A stretch of 64,000 nt of DNA from an uncultured Lachnospiraceae bacterium. Its GTDB lineage: Bacteria > Bacillota > Clostridia > Lachnospirales > Lachnospiraceae. The translations under genes and the position numbers were made by a program. Below, one piece after another: positions 36,760 to 44,409 of the stretch (positions within the stretch are counted from its first letter, which is position 1; each line of letters begins with the position of its first letter). Under the pieces are notes generated by a model, which did not search any database, was not told the DNA's origin, and saw nothing but the letters and a program-made list of their open reading frames with translations. The DNA lies in contig CASEIR010000059.1 of NCBI GenBank assembly GCA_949287925.1, positions 1-64,000 of the forward strand. The letters are read 5' to 3'.

Positions 36760-37380
36760 ATGGAAGGCAGAACGAAATGCTCTTTTTCACAAAATAGACG
36801 GCTGGTTGCGGTAATGACCGTATTTGTGCTGGTGTTTTGTGTGGGGGCAGCCGGGTATATGCTGACAGATAAGAAGATCCAGAATGCACAAGAGACAAGT
36901 TCTTCCGGACAGAGGAAAGTGAATCCGGGCTGTGAAAGTATGGAGGAGAATCCACTGCGGCTGGAAGAAGATCCGGATATTACCGGAGCGGTTGAAGAGT
37001 ACTATCAGATGCTGGCAGATCATACAAGTTTTGTGGAAGGTTATGAACATCTTCAGGTTTACACGAAACTTGGGAAGTACGAAGATACCCGTATTGCGTT
37101 TGTCAGTTACGGGATGAAAATTAAAGATATCTACACAGAAGTACCTGGGCTTGTGACGCTCTATTTGTATCGGGATGAGAGCGGAGCCTGGAAAGTGGAA
37201 CCGGAAGCAGAATCAGAAGAACTGCAGAAGTATATTGAGATCATTGCTTTGCATGAAGACGTGCAGTCATTATTAGTTCAGACTCAGACTGCTTATCAGG
37301 AGGCGGTTCAGTCTGACGCGCTTTTGCAGGAAGCACTGACAGATCTGAAGAATGCATATGAGGATTCTACGGGAAGCTGA
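36760..37380 (+). CDS. Membrane-anchored protein of unknown function
   Basis: A 206-residue protein with one N-terminal membrane helix (LVAVMTVFVLVFCVGAAGYM, residues 15-34) and an extracytoplasmic domain. The outer part contains ITGAVEEYYQMLADHTSFVEGYEHLQVYTK as two short blocks and LVTLYLYRDESGAWKVEPE, a pattern seen in NTF2-like or SH3-associated secreted domains of Clostridia, then a C-terminal helix. No catalytic motif is visible. GGAGGGAAGCTT is the ribosome site. It follows the tRNA gene by 35 bases and ends at a clear terminator. Confidence 0.65.
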   Translation: MEGRTKCSFSQNRRLVAVMTVFVLVFCVGAAGYMLTDKKIQNAQETSSSGQRKVNPGCESMEENPLRLEEDPDITGAVEEYYQMLADHTSFVEGYEHLQVYTKLGKYEDTRIAFVSYGMKIKDIYTEVPGLVTLYLYRDESGAWKVEPEAESEELQKYIEIIALHEDVQSLLVQTQTAYQEAVQSDALLQEALTDLKNAYEDSTGS

Positions 37381-37394
37381 AGATAAGATTCTAA

Positions 37395-37432
37395 AGGGTC
37401 AGCCATTATAATAGAAGGCTGGCTCTTTTTTT
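37395..37432 (+). terminator. Intrinsic terminator
   Basis: Ten base pairs (AGGGTCAGCC with GGCTGGCTCT, two G-U) followed by seven T. Confidence 0.85.
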
Positions 37433-37453
37433 GTACCGGGAGCCGATATCCGG

Positions 37454-37468
37454 AATTTTCTGGAATCT
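37454..37468 (+). promoter_or_regulatory. Possible CodY box upstream of azlC
   Basis: AATTTTCTGGAATCT matches 12 of 15 positions of the CodY motif AATTTTCWGAAAATT and lies 43 bases before azlC, a branched-chain amino acid exporter gene. codY itself is at 23134. Three mismatches leave it tentative. Confidence 0.4.
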
Positions 37469-37510
37469 GGACGTACGGCAGATAGTTATTTGATAAAGGG
37501 GAAACAGGTT

Positions 37511-38209
37511 ATGAAGGAATACAGAAGAGCATTTCGAAAAGCATTTCCATATACGATACCGGTTCTGACCGGGTACCTGTTCATTGGAATTGCATTTGGA
37601 GTTATGTTTGCGGAGAAAGGATATTCGTTTTTGTGGGCGATGCTGATGAGTATTATGGTCTATGCAGGTTCAGGCCAGTATTTGGCAGTGAATTTTTTTG
37701 TGCCGGGTGTGTCTTTCCTGCATGTGATTTTTATGACTCTTATGGTAAATGTCCGGCACATTTTTTACGGCATATCGTTGCTGGAGAAGTTTCATCAGAT
37801 GGGAAAAAAAAGATGGTATATGATATTTGGCCTGACTGATGAGACTTATTCACTGTTGTGTACTACTAAAATTCCAGAAGATGTGGAAGAGGAAAAGTTT
37901 CTGTTTGCAATCTCCATCATGAATCAGTCATATTGGGTGATTGGCTCTGCTATCGGCGGGCTTGCCGGAACCTTGATTCCCTTTAACTCAGAGGGAATTG
38001 ATTTTGCTATGACGGCGTTGTTTGTAGTGATTTTTGTGGAACAGTGGATGGATGTGAGAAACCGGATTCCGGAAATGATCGGAGTGGCATCTGCGGTAAT
38101 CTGCCTGCAGATTTTCGGAGCCGATGGATTTGTACTTCCGTCTATGCTGCTGATCATATTTGTACTGTTTCTTGGCAGGACCAGATTGGAAAGGCGGGTG
38201 AATGCATGA
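37511..38209 (+). CDS. azlC: Branched-chain amino acid exporter large subunit AzlC
   Basis: A 232-residue AzlC-family membrane protein with several hydrophobic helices; family patterns IPVLTGYLFIGIAFGVMF, MVYAGSGQYLAV, NVRHIFYGIS and GLTDETYSLL are intact. With AzlD it exports branched-chain amino acids and analogues. I use the ATG at 37511 (AAAGGGGAAA upstream) over a TTG at 37490. It overlaps azlD by 4 bases (ATGA). A CodY-like site lies upstream, which would fit control by amino acid supply. Confidence 0.92.
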   Translation: MKEYRRAFRKAFPYTIPVLTGYLFIGIAFGVMFAEKGYSFLWAMLMSIMVYAGSGQYLAVNFFVPGVSFLHVIFMTLMVNVRHIFYGISLLEKFHQMGKKRWYMIFGLTDETYSLLCTTKIPEDVEEEKFLFAISIMNQSYWVIGSAIGGLAGTLIPFNSEGIDFAMTALFVVIFVEQWMDVRNRIPEMIGVASAVICLQIFGADGFVLPSMLLIIFVLFLGRTRLERRVNA

Positions 38210-38544
38210 TGCCATTGGATAGACTGACATCTTTTCTGATTATACTTACGGTGGCTGTTTCCACGTTTGCCACTCGTGTGGTTCCATTTCTGATCTTCCC
38301 GAAAGGAAAAGAAATTCCGCCGGTGATCCGGTATCTTGGAAAGGTGCTGACGCCAGCTGTGATCGGGATGCTGGTAATCTATTGCCTGAGAAGTACGCCG
38401 GTGATTCAGGCGCCTCATGGTATACCAGAGGCAATCGCAGTAGCCGTTACGGCCCTCCTGCATGTGTGGAAACGCAACAATCTGTTAAGTATCGGGGCAG
38501 GAACTGTATTGTACATGGTGCTGATACAGGTAGTATTTGCATAG
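38206..38544 (+). CDS. azlD: Branched-chain amino acid exporter small subunit AzlD
   Basis: A 112-residue AzlD-family protein with four hydrophobic segments: LTSFLIILTVAVSTFATRVVP, then VLTPAVIGMLVIYCL, PEAIAVAVTALLHVWKRN and a C-terminal helix. The ATG at 38206 shares four bases with the azlC stop, so the two are translated together. A near-perfect palindrome overlaps its stop codon region and separates it from the convergent ABC transporter genes. Confidence 0.92.
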   Translation: MMPLDRLTSFLIILTVAVSTFATRVVPFLIFPKGKEIPPVIRYLGKVLTPAVIGMLVIYCLRSTPVIQAPHGIPEAIAVAVTALLHVWKRNNLLSIGAGTVLYMVLIQVVFA

Positions 38545-38586
38545 TTAGGGGACGGGGAATTTTCGAAAATTGCCCGTCCCCTAACT
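38543..38586. repeat. Palindromic element 3 (44 bp, one mismatch)
   Basis: Arms of 22 bases, AGTTAGGGGACGGGGAATTT and complement, one mismatch, no loop. It lies exactly between the convergent azlD (+) and ABC permease (-) stops and may end transcription from both sides. Confidence 0.85.
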
Positions 38587-39404
38587 TAGTTCAGATCCAG
38601 TTTTCGTTTCATCAGCAGATAGGTGATGACATACAGGAGTATAGAAAATGTAATTGAGAGCAGAACGCTGAGCCTGGTTACTTCACCCAGATATCCCCAG
38701 AGATTAAAGGTGAGAATATCGTTCGATGGATCTGCGGTGATCAGAGGGCCGAAGCGAAGTTCTGCAATCGAAAGGACTGCAAAGGATAAGATGGAAATGA
38801 TTGTGGTCAGCCCGAAATAGCAGGCAACGGCTCCGACTACCCGGTGGGAAGAGAACAGCTGTCCCAGTGCGATGGATGCGTAGTAAGTGATAACATTGCA
38901 GATACAGCCGATCAGGCACAGTCCCAGAAATATCAGAATCATTTTCGCAAAGGTAACATCCGGTGACAGATCCAGAGCCTTATAGATATCTGCTTTATTT
39001 TCAATAATCACATCTTTCAGATCGCGGGTGACGATACCGATATACAGCGCAAGACCGACCAGGAAGCAGTCCAGAAATGACCAGATGAATCCGGATATGG
39101 TCTTTGCCAGCAGATGTTGTCCGGTCGTCACCGGAAGTATCTGGGTCAGGTATCCTTCGTCGGAAAACAGATTCCGGTAGAACCGGACTGCGATCACGAT
39201 GGAGGTGGCAAAAGTGACGCCGATGATCATGATCGTGTACACGATAAAAGTCAGTCCGAACAGAATATTGGCGGCGTCGGAATCAAAGGAAATGTTGCTG
39301 AGCAAAAGTCTCAGAGGGACTGCCAAGATCAGCATGAAAGCATGGATCAGAACCAGAATGCGGCTCATGGACAGTAAATCATATTTTATCAGTTTGCCTA
39401 GCAT
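38586..39404 (-). CDS. ABC transporter permease (YtrC/ABC-2 type)
   Basis: A 272-residue membrane protein with six hydrophobic segments (for example LVLIHAFMLILAVPLRLLL, MIIGVTFATSIVIAVRFYRN, MILIFLGLCLIGCICNVITYYA). FYRNLFSDEGYLTQILPVTTGQHLLAKTISGFIW is the conserved cytoplasmic patch of this permease group, given here as one region. It overlaps the ATPase gene by 7 bases. The GntR-ATPase-permease set resembles Bacillus ytrAB-type systems that respond to cell wall-active agents; the substrate is unknown. Confidence 0.85.
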   Translation of the reverse strand: MLGKLIKYDLLSMSRILVLIHAFMLILAVPLRLLLSNISFDSDAANILFGLTFIVYTIMIIGVTFATSIVIAVRFYRNLFSDEGYLTQILPVTTGQHLLAKTISGFIWSFLDCFLVGLALYIGIVTRDLKDVIIENKADIYKALDLSPDVTFAKMILIFLGLCLIGCICNVITYYASIALGQLFSSHRVVGAVACYFGLTTIISILSFAVLSIAELRFGPLITADPSNDILTFNLWGYLGEVTRLSVLLSITFSILLYVITYLLMKRKLDLN

Positions 39405-40099
39405 CGAAACACCTCCCGGAATAAAATATCAACAGATTTTCCCTGTTCCATCCGGATCTCATCAACCGTAGAATTCAGAGCCAGCTGTCCTTGTTTCAGG
39501 AAAATCACCCGGTCTAAAATGTTTTCAATTTCCTGAATCAGATGGGTGGACAAAAGGATGGTGGCATCTTCGCTGTAATTGCCAAGGATAGTCCGCAGAA
39601 TGTAGTCTCTGGCAGCCGGATCGACACCGCCGATGGGTTCATCCAGAATGTAGAGCTGAGCGTCCCGGCTCATAACCAGAATGAGCTGGACTTTCTCTTT
39701 GGTTCCCTTGGACAGAGTACGAAGCCTTGCGTTGGAACGGATTTCCAGATCATCCAGCATCTGATAGGCCCGTTCTGTAATAAAATTCTCGTAAAAATCT
39801 GCAAAATAAGAAATGATATCCTTTACCTTCATGGAATCATCCAGATAGGTGCGTTCCGGCAGATAAGATACCAGTTTCTTGGTTTCTGTTCCAGGCGCCT
39901 TTCCGTCTACCAGTATCTCTCCCTGGGTAGGTACCAGAAGATCATTGATCAACTTAATAAATGTTGTTTTTCCGCTGCCGTTTGGTCCCAGCAGTCCTAC
40001 AATCTGTCCGCGGTCCAGCGTGAGCGACAGATCGTTCAGCGCATAGGCGCTGCCGCCGTATCTTTTAGAAAGGCCCCGGCATTCTAAGATTGGATTCAT
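39398..40099 (-). CDS. ABC transporter ATP-binding protein
   Basis: A 233-residue ATPase: Walker A GLLGPNGSGKTTFIKL, Q-loop region VSYLPERTYLDDSMKV, signature LSKGTKEKVQLIL, Walker B LYILDEPIGGVDPAARD, and H-loop STHLIQEIE. A signature of LSKGT rather than LSGGQ is common in this exporter group. Its start lies within the end of the GntR gene (35-base overlap) and its end overlaps the permease, so the three are tightly coupled. Confidence 0.92.
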   Translation of the reverse strand: MNPILECRGLSKRYGGSAYALNDLSLTLDRGQIVGLLGPNGSGKTTFIKLINDLLVPTQGEILVDGKAPGTETKKLVSYLPERTYLDDSMKVKDIISYFADFYENFITERAYQMLDDLEIRSNARLRTLSKGTKEKVQLILVMSRDAQLYILDEPIGGVDPAARDYILRTILGNYSEDATILLSTHLIQEIENILDRVIFLKQGQLALNSTVDEIRMEQGKSVDILFREVFRC

Positions 40100-40469
40100 A
40101 TTTTTTTGCCCCCTTCAATGCTTCCTGAATCTTCTCAAGTGTCTCGTCTTCCTGAAATCCAAGCTGTTTCATTTTTTCTATGAATTCCTGTATGTGCCTG
40201 GAAGCAAGTTCATCTTTCAGTTTCTTTAACATGGTTTCATCCTCCGTGATAAAACGTCCGCTGGTTCGGCGGGAATAGACAAGTCCGTTCCGTTCCAGCT
40301 CAGATAGTGCCTTTTGCATCGTATTCGGATTGACGGCGGCCTCCAGAGCCAGATCCCTGACCGAGGGAAGTTTGTCGCCGGAGTGATAAACGCCGGAAAC
40401 GATGTCCTGTTGTATCCGCTCCATCAATTGCAGATATATGGGGCGGTCATTATCCAGGTCCCATGGCAT
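40065..40469 (-). CDS. GntR-family repressor (YtrA subfamily)
   Basis: A 134-residue short GntR regulator. The winged helix is at residues 10-75 (PIYLQLMERIQQDIVSG, KLPSVRDLALEAAVNPNTMQKAL, LERNGLVYSRRTSGRFI); instead of a large ligand domain there is only a helical tail, as in YtrA. I start at the ATG at 40469 with GAGG 8 bases upstream; a GTG three codons earlier is too close to it. It probably represses its own operon through the palindrome at 40501. Its 3' end overlaps the ATPase gene by 35 bases. Confidence 0.9.
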   Translation of the reverse strand: MPWDLDNDRPIYLQLMERIQQDIVSGVYHSGDKLPSVRDLALEAAVNPNTMQKALSELERNGLVYSRRTSGRFITEDETMLKKLKDELASRHIQEFIEKMKQLGFQEDETLEKIQEALKGAKKYESNLRMPGPF

Positions 40470-40500
40470 ATGTTTCACCTCGCTTTTGTAATAAGGTTGA

Positions 40501-40522
40501 TTGTATTATCTATATAATACAA
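40501..40522. promoter_or_regulatory. Palindromic operator at the GntR-ABC promoter
   Basis: TTGTATTAT, 4 bases, ATAATACAA: a perfect 9-base inverted repeat covering the expected transcription start and touching the -10. Probable site for the GntR protein. Confidence 0.6.
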
Positions 40523-40547
40523 TAATACGAGAACACAGGAATGTCAA
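40519..40547 (-). promoter_or_regulatory. Promoter of the GntR-ABC operon
   Basis: Minus strand: TTGACA (40542-40547), 17-base spacer, TATTGT (40519-40524). Confidence 0.65.
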
Positions 40548-40562
40548 GGGGGAAGTAAATGT

Positions 40563-41207
40563 TTACTTCTTTATAAACTTATCTTTGCTCTGCCGGCAGA
40601 CCGGACAGGTGTAGTCGTCCGGCAGTTCTTCGAAAGGTGTTTCTCCGTCATAAACATATCCGCAGATACTGCAGACCCATTTGGATCCGGAGTCATCGGA
40701 AATAGTATCTTCCGGAATATAGGTAGGCGCGTTCTTCGGACTCTTGCCTTTGATTACGTTATGATAATAAGCATAAGTCATAGCCGGAGCAGAATCCAGG
40801 ATGTCACCGTCGATCACCTCGCCTAGAAACACGGTATGGGTGGAAGTTTCCATCCGGTCGATCACACGGCAGACGATATAGCCGCAGGAATCATCGATCA
40901 CAGGAAGCCCCGATTTCATAGTAAATGCGACACCGTCAAATTTATTCACATTGCGTCCGGATTGAAAACCAAAACGGCCGATCAGCGAGGAATCCGATTC
41001 TTCGGAAAGAATAGATACGGCAAAAAGTCCGCTTTTATCAATGCAAGAATTGGTAAAATTGTCGTGGTTCATACTGAGAGCGACTGTGGCAGGAGAAGAA
41101 GTGATCTGCATAACGCTGTTTGCAATACAGCCAGTGCAGCGGCCTTCGTCCAGTGAGGAAATGACATAGACGCCGTAAGATAAGTTGCGGAATACATTTT
41201 TGTTCAT
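40563..41207 (-). CDS. Flavin reductase-rubredoxin fusion (high-molecular-weight rubredoxin)
   Basis: A 214-residue two-domain redox protein. Residues 1-155 are a flavin reductase-like FMN-binding domain ([47 protein letters not shown]); residues 175-214 are a rubredoxin with its two iron-binding pairs in [13 protein letters not shown] and [13 protein letters not shown]. In acetogens such fusions pass electrons from NADH to the oxygen reductase FprA; no fprA is adjacent here. AGGAGG lies 7 bases before the ATG. An AT-rich partial palindrome upstream may bind a Fur/PerR-type regulator. Confidence 0.93.
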   Translation of the reverse strand: MNKNVFRNLSYGVYVISSLDEGRCTGCIANSVMQITSSPATVALSMNHDNFTNSCIDKSGLFAVSILSEESDSSLIGRFGFQSGRNVNKFDGVAFTMKSGLPVIDDSCGYIVCRVIDRMETSTHTVFLGEVIDGDILDSAPAMTYAYYHNVIKGKSPKNAPTYIPEDTISDDSGSKWVCSICGYVYDGETPFEELPDDYTCPVCRQSKDKFIKK

Positions 41208-41226
41208 AAAAATACCTCCTATATAA

Positions 41227-41242
41227 TAATAGTAATTGTTAT
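41227..41242. promoter_or_regulatory. Possible Fur/PerR-type box
   Basis: AATAGTAATTGTTATT is an imperfect palindrome (12 of 16 positions symmetric) 20 bases ahead of the flavoprotein start. It resembles Fur-superfamily boxes, but the region is AT-rich overall, so chance similarity is possible. Confidence 0.3.
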
Positions 41243-41293
41243 TAATATAATACCATGTATTTGCTCCTTTTGCAAGAAGAGATTAAGAACAGG

Positions 41294-41322
41294 TTGTTGA
41301 TCCTTTGAGCTTGTGATAGAAT
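41294..41322 (+). promoter_or_regulatory. Promoter of argS
   Basis: TTGTTG (41294-41299), 17-base spacer, TAGAAT (41317-41322). No T-box structure is present in the leader. Confidence 0.5.
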
Positions 41323-41397
41323 AACTAAGGAAATGCCAGGATAATTTCTGAAGATTTCAGTAATGAATATAGATTTAGAATTAGGAGGATTTAACGC

Positions 41398-43164
41398 ATG
41401 AAAAAGTTGATTGACCGGATCGGTGATGTACTGGCTGAAGGATTTGAACAGGCGGGATATGACCGCGCCTATGGGAAGGTGACTATTTCTAACCGGCCGG
41501 ATCTCTGTGAATATCAGTGTAATGGCGCGATGGCCGGGGCGAAGATTTACCGGAAGGCGCCGATCATGATCGCGGGAGATGTGGTTGAGAAAATCCGGGA
41601 TCAGGAATGTTTTGAAGAGGTGACAGCCGTGAATCCAGGGTTTATTAATCTGAAACTGGACCGGGAATATGTGGCAGAGTATTTAAGACAGATGGCGCTG
41701 TCGGATAAAATGGGATTAGAAGAGTCTGGAGATCCTAAGAAGATTGTGATCGACTACGGTGGACCGAATGTGGCAAAACCGCTTCATGTGGGACATCTGC
41801 GTTCCGCGATCATTGGAGAGAGCATCAAGCGGATTGCAAGAAAGATGGGTCATGAAGTGCTGGGGGATATTCATCTGGGTGACTGGGGATATCAGATGGG
41901 ACTGATTATTACGGAACTGAAGGCCCGCAAGCCAGAGCTTCCGTATTTTCAGGAGGATTATGAAGGAGAATATCCGGAAGAAGCTTCATTTACTATTTCG
42001 GAACTGGAAGAGATCTATCCGACTGCCAGCTTGAAGGCCAAAGAAGATGAGGCGTACCGGGAAGAGGCGCTGCATGCGACGTATCTGCTGCAGAACGGAC
42101 ATCGGGGATATACGGCGGTATGGAATCATATTATGCATGTTTCCGTAACAGATCTGAAAAAGAATTATGCGAATCTGAATGTGGAATTTGATCTCTGGAA
42201 GGGAGAATCGGATGCACAGGCGGATATTCCGGATATGATTGAAAGGCTGAAAGCGGAAGGATACGCACATATGGATGAGGGCGCCCTGGTGATCGATGTA
42301 CAGGAGGAGACAGATACCAAGGAAGTTCCGCCCTGTATGATTCAGAAGTCGGACGGAGCGTCCTTGTACGGCACAACAGATCTGGCAACCATGGTACAGA
42401 GAATGCGGGATTATTATCCGGATCAGATTATTTATGTGGTGGATAAGCGGCAGGAGCTGCATTTTGTTCAGGTATTCCGCTCAGCCAAGAAGACAGGGAT
42501 TGTACCGTCGGAGACGGAACTGACATTCCTGGGGTTCGGTACGATGAACGGAAAGGACGGAAAGCCTTTCAAAACACGTGAAGGCGGAGTTATGCGTCTG
42601 GAGAACCTGATTGCAGAGATTGAAGAAGAGATGCTGAAGAAAATTATGGAGAACCGGACGGTAGAAGAACAAGAAGCAAAGCAGACGGCTAAGACGGTGG
42701 GCCTTGCGGCTATCAAGTATGGCGATCTGTCCAATCAGGCGTCCAAGGATTATGTGTTTGACGTGGATCGTTTCACATCATTTGAAGGAAACACAGGACC
42801 ATATATCCTGTATACGATCGTTCGGATCAAGTCTATTCTGAATAAGTATCAGGCGGAAGGCGGCGTGCCGGAGGAGGCGGTGATTCAGGCTGCTTCCGGA
42901 GACAGTGAAAAAGCCTTGATGCTGGAAGTCCTAAAATATAATGAAGTAATGGAAACTGCTTATGCGGAGCTGGCGCCCCATAAGATCTGCGCCTATGTCT
43001 ATGATCTGGCCAATGCCTTCAATCGGTTCTACCATGAGACAAAGATTCTGGCAGAAGAAGATACAGAGAAAAAGCAAGGTTACATCGCATTGCTGCTGCT
43101 GACCCGCAGGGTACTGGAAAGCTGTATTGATGTGCTGGGATTTGAAGCGCCGGAGAGGATGTAG
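41398..43164 (+). CDS. argS: Arginyl-tRNA synthetase
   Basis: A 588-residue class I synthetase. The N-terminal Add-1 domain that touches the tRNA D-loop (residues 1-100) is followed by VIDYGGPNVAKPLHVGHLRSA, whose HVGH is the HIGH motif; DIHLGDWGYQMG; and KPFKTREGGVMRL in place of a KMSK loop, as in many ArgS. The C-terminal anticodon-binding domain (LSNQASKDYVFD onward to PERM) is complete. GGAGGATTTAACGC is the ribosome site. The next gene starts 2 bases after the stop. Confidence 0.96.
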   Translation: MKKLIDRIGDVLAEGFEQAGYDRAYGKVTISNRPDLCEYQCNGAMAGAKIYRKAPIMIAGDVVEKIRDQECFEEVTAVNPGFINLKLDREYVAEYLRQMALSDKMGLEESGDPKKIVIDYGGPNVAKPLHVGHLRSAIIGESIKRIARKMGHEVLGDIHLGDWGYQMGLIITELKARKPELPYFQEDYEGEYPEEASFTISELEEIYPTASLKAKEDEAYREEALHATYLLQNGHRGYTAVWNHIMHVSVTDLKKNYANLNVEFDLWKGESDAQADIPDMIERLKAEGYAHMDEGALVIDVQEETDTKEVPPCMIQKSDGASLYGTTDLATMVQRMRDYYPDQIIYVVDKRQELHFVQVFRSAKKTGIVPSETELTFLGFGTMNGKDGKPFKTREGGVMRLENLIAEIEEEMLKKIMENRTVEEQEAKQTAKTVGLAAIKYGDLSNQASKDYVFDVDRFTSFEGNTGPYILYTIVRIKSILNKYQAEGGVPEEAVIQAASGDSEKALMLEVLKYNEVMETAYAELAPHKICAYVYDLANAFNRFYHETKILAEEDTEKKQGYIALLLLTRRVLESCIDVLGFEAPERM

Positions 43165-43166
43165 CG

Positions 43167-44318
43167 ATGACGGAAAAATTATTTTATCAGGACAGTCACA
43201 AAAGTGAGTTTGATGCAGAAGTCCTGGACTGTGAAAAAACAGAAGACGGATATGCTGTGATCCTGGACCGTACAGTCTTCTTTCCGGAAGGAGGCGGACA
43301 GTATGCGGATCCCGGAACACTCAATGAAGAAGAAGTCCTGGACGTACAGGAAAAAGACGGTGTCATCCGTCACATGACACGAAGACCCTTGAATGCCGGA
43401 ACAAAGGTTCATGGCAGGATCAACTGGGAAGAGCGTTTCGAGCGGATGCAGCAGCATACGGGAGAGCATATTATATCCGGTCTTGTCCATAAAAAATTTG
43501 GTTATGATAATGTGGGGTTCCATCTGGGTGCGGATTACTGCACGATGGATTTTAACGGACCCATCACGCCTGAACAGCTTCGCGAGATTGAATGGGAGGC
43601 GAATAAAGCGGTATTTGAGAATCTGGATATTCAGATTTTGTATCCCTCCAAAGAAGAGCTGAGGGACCTGGATTATAGAAGTAAGATTGAGATCGAAGGA
43701 CAGGTGCGGATCGTTCACATACCGGGGTATGACATGTGCGCCTGCTGCGCGCCGCACCTGAGTAAAACCGGGGAAATCGGCTTAATTAAACTGGTGAATA
43801 TGGATCATTACAAAGGCGGAGAACGGATCTATATGCTTTGCGGCTACCGGGCGCTTAGGGATTACCGGATAAAGGAAGAGAATGTAAAGAAGATATCTTC
43901 ACTGCTGTGCGTGAAGGAGTATGAAGCCGCAGAGGCGGTGGAACATCTGAAGGAAGATCAGAAGCGTTTGAAAGATCAGCTGACATCTGTGCAGCAGAAG
44001 ATGCTTCGGTACCGGGCATTGGAGATAGAGATTGACGGTCCGGTGACAGTCGTTTTCGATGAATCACTGACTGGAAATGCACCCAGAGAAATGATGAATC
44101 TATTGCTGGATAGAGGGGCTTCTGTTTGCGCGGTGTTTGCGGGATCAGATGATAGAGGGTATCGTTATGTGATCGGCAGCAGGACGGAGGATGTCAGACA
44201 TCTGGGGAAAAGGCTGAATGAGAGATTCTGCGGCCGGGGCGGCGGGAAACCGGAGATGGTGCAGGGATCCCTTAGCGGTACAGAAGAAGAACTGAGAAAA
44301 AGTATGTTGGTATCTTAA
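43167..44318 (+). CDS. AlaX-like alanyl-tRNA editing protein with DHHA1 domain
   Basis: A 383-residue protein resembling the editing half of alanyl-tRNA synthetase without the catalytic core. N-terminal beta-barrel with TVFFPEGGGQYADPG; zinc-binding editing domain with HTGEHIISGL (about residue 91) and the cysteine/histidine site CACCAPH (about residue 192); then a coiled region and a C-terminal DHHA1 part ending in CGRGGGKPEMVQGSL. Such AlaX-long proteins hydrolyse Ser-tRNA(Ala) or Gly-tRNA(Ala). It lies 2 bases after argS and is surely co-transcribed; why it pairs with ArgS is not obvious. Confidence 0.9.
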   Translation: MTEKLFYQDSHKSEFDAEVLDCEKTEDGYAVILDRTVFFPEGGGQYADPGTLNEEEVLDVQEKDGVIRHMTRRPLNAGTKVHGRINWEERFERMQQHTGEHIISGLVHKKFGYDNVGFHLGADYCTMDFNGPITPEQLREIEWEANKAVFENLDIQILYPSKEELRDLDYRSKIEIEGQVRIVHIPGYDMCACCAPHLSKTGEIGLIKLVNMDHYKGGERIYMLCGYRALRDYRIKEENVKKISSLLCVKEYEAAEAVEHLKEDQKRLKDQLTSVQQKMLRYRALEIEIDGPVTVVFDESLTGNAPREMMNLLLDRGASVCAVFAGSDDRGYRYVIGSRTEDVRHLGKRLNERFCGRGGGKPEMVQGSLSGTEEELRKSMLVS

Positions 44319-44409
44319 TAGATTTCTCACGATTTTGTCACACTTTCAACACAATTTGACGATAGACTAACAGACATAAAAGAGAGAACCCATGAAAGGA
44401 GATATAGAT

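Noticed and set aside
41208..41397. T-box riboswitch upstream of argS
   Set aside because: No T-box sequence, specifier stem or antiterminator hairpin is visible; only a plain promoter.
44319..44409. CIRCE or CtsR operator ahead of htrA
   Set aside because: No GAGTGCTAA-type or CtsR heptad repeats were found there; only weak promoter-like hexamers.
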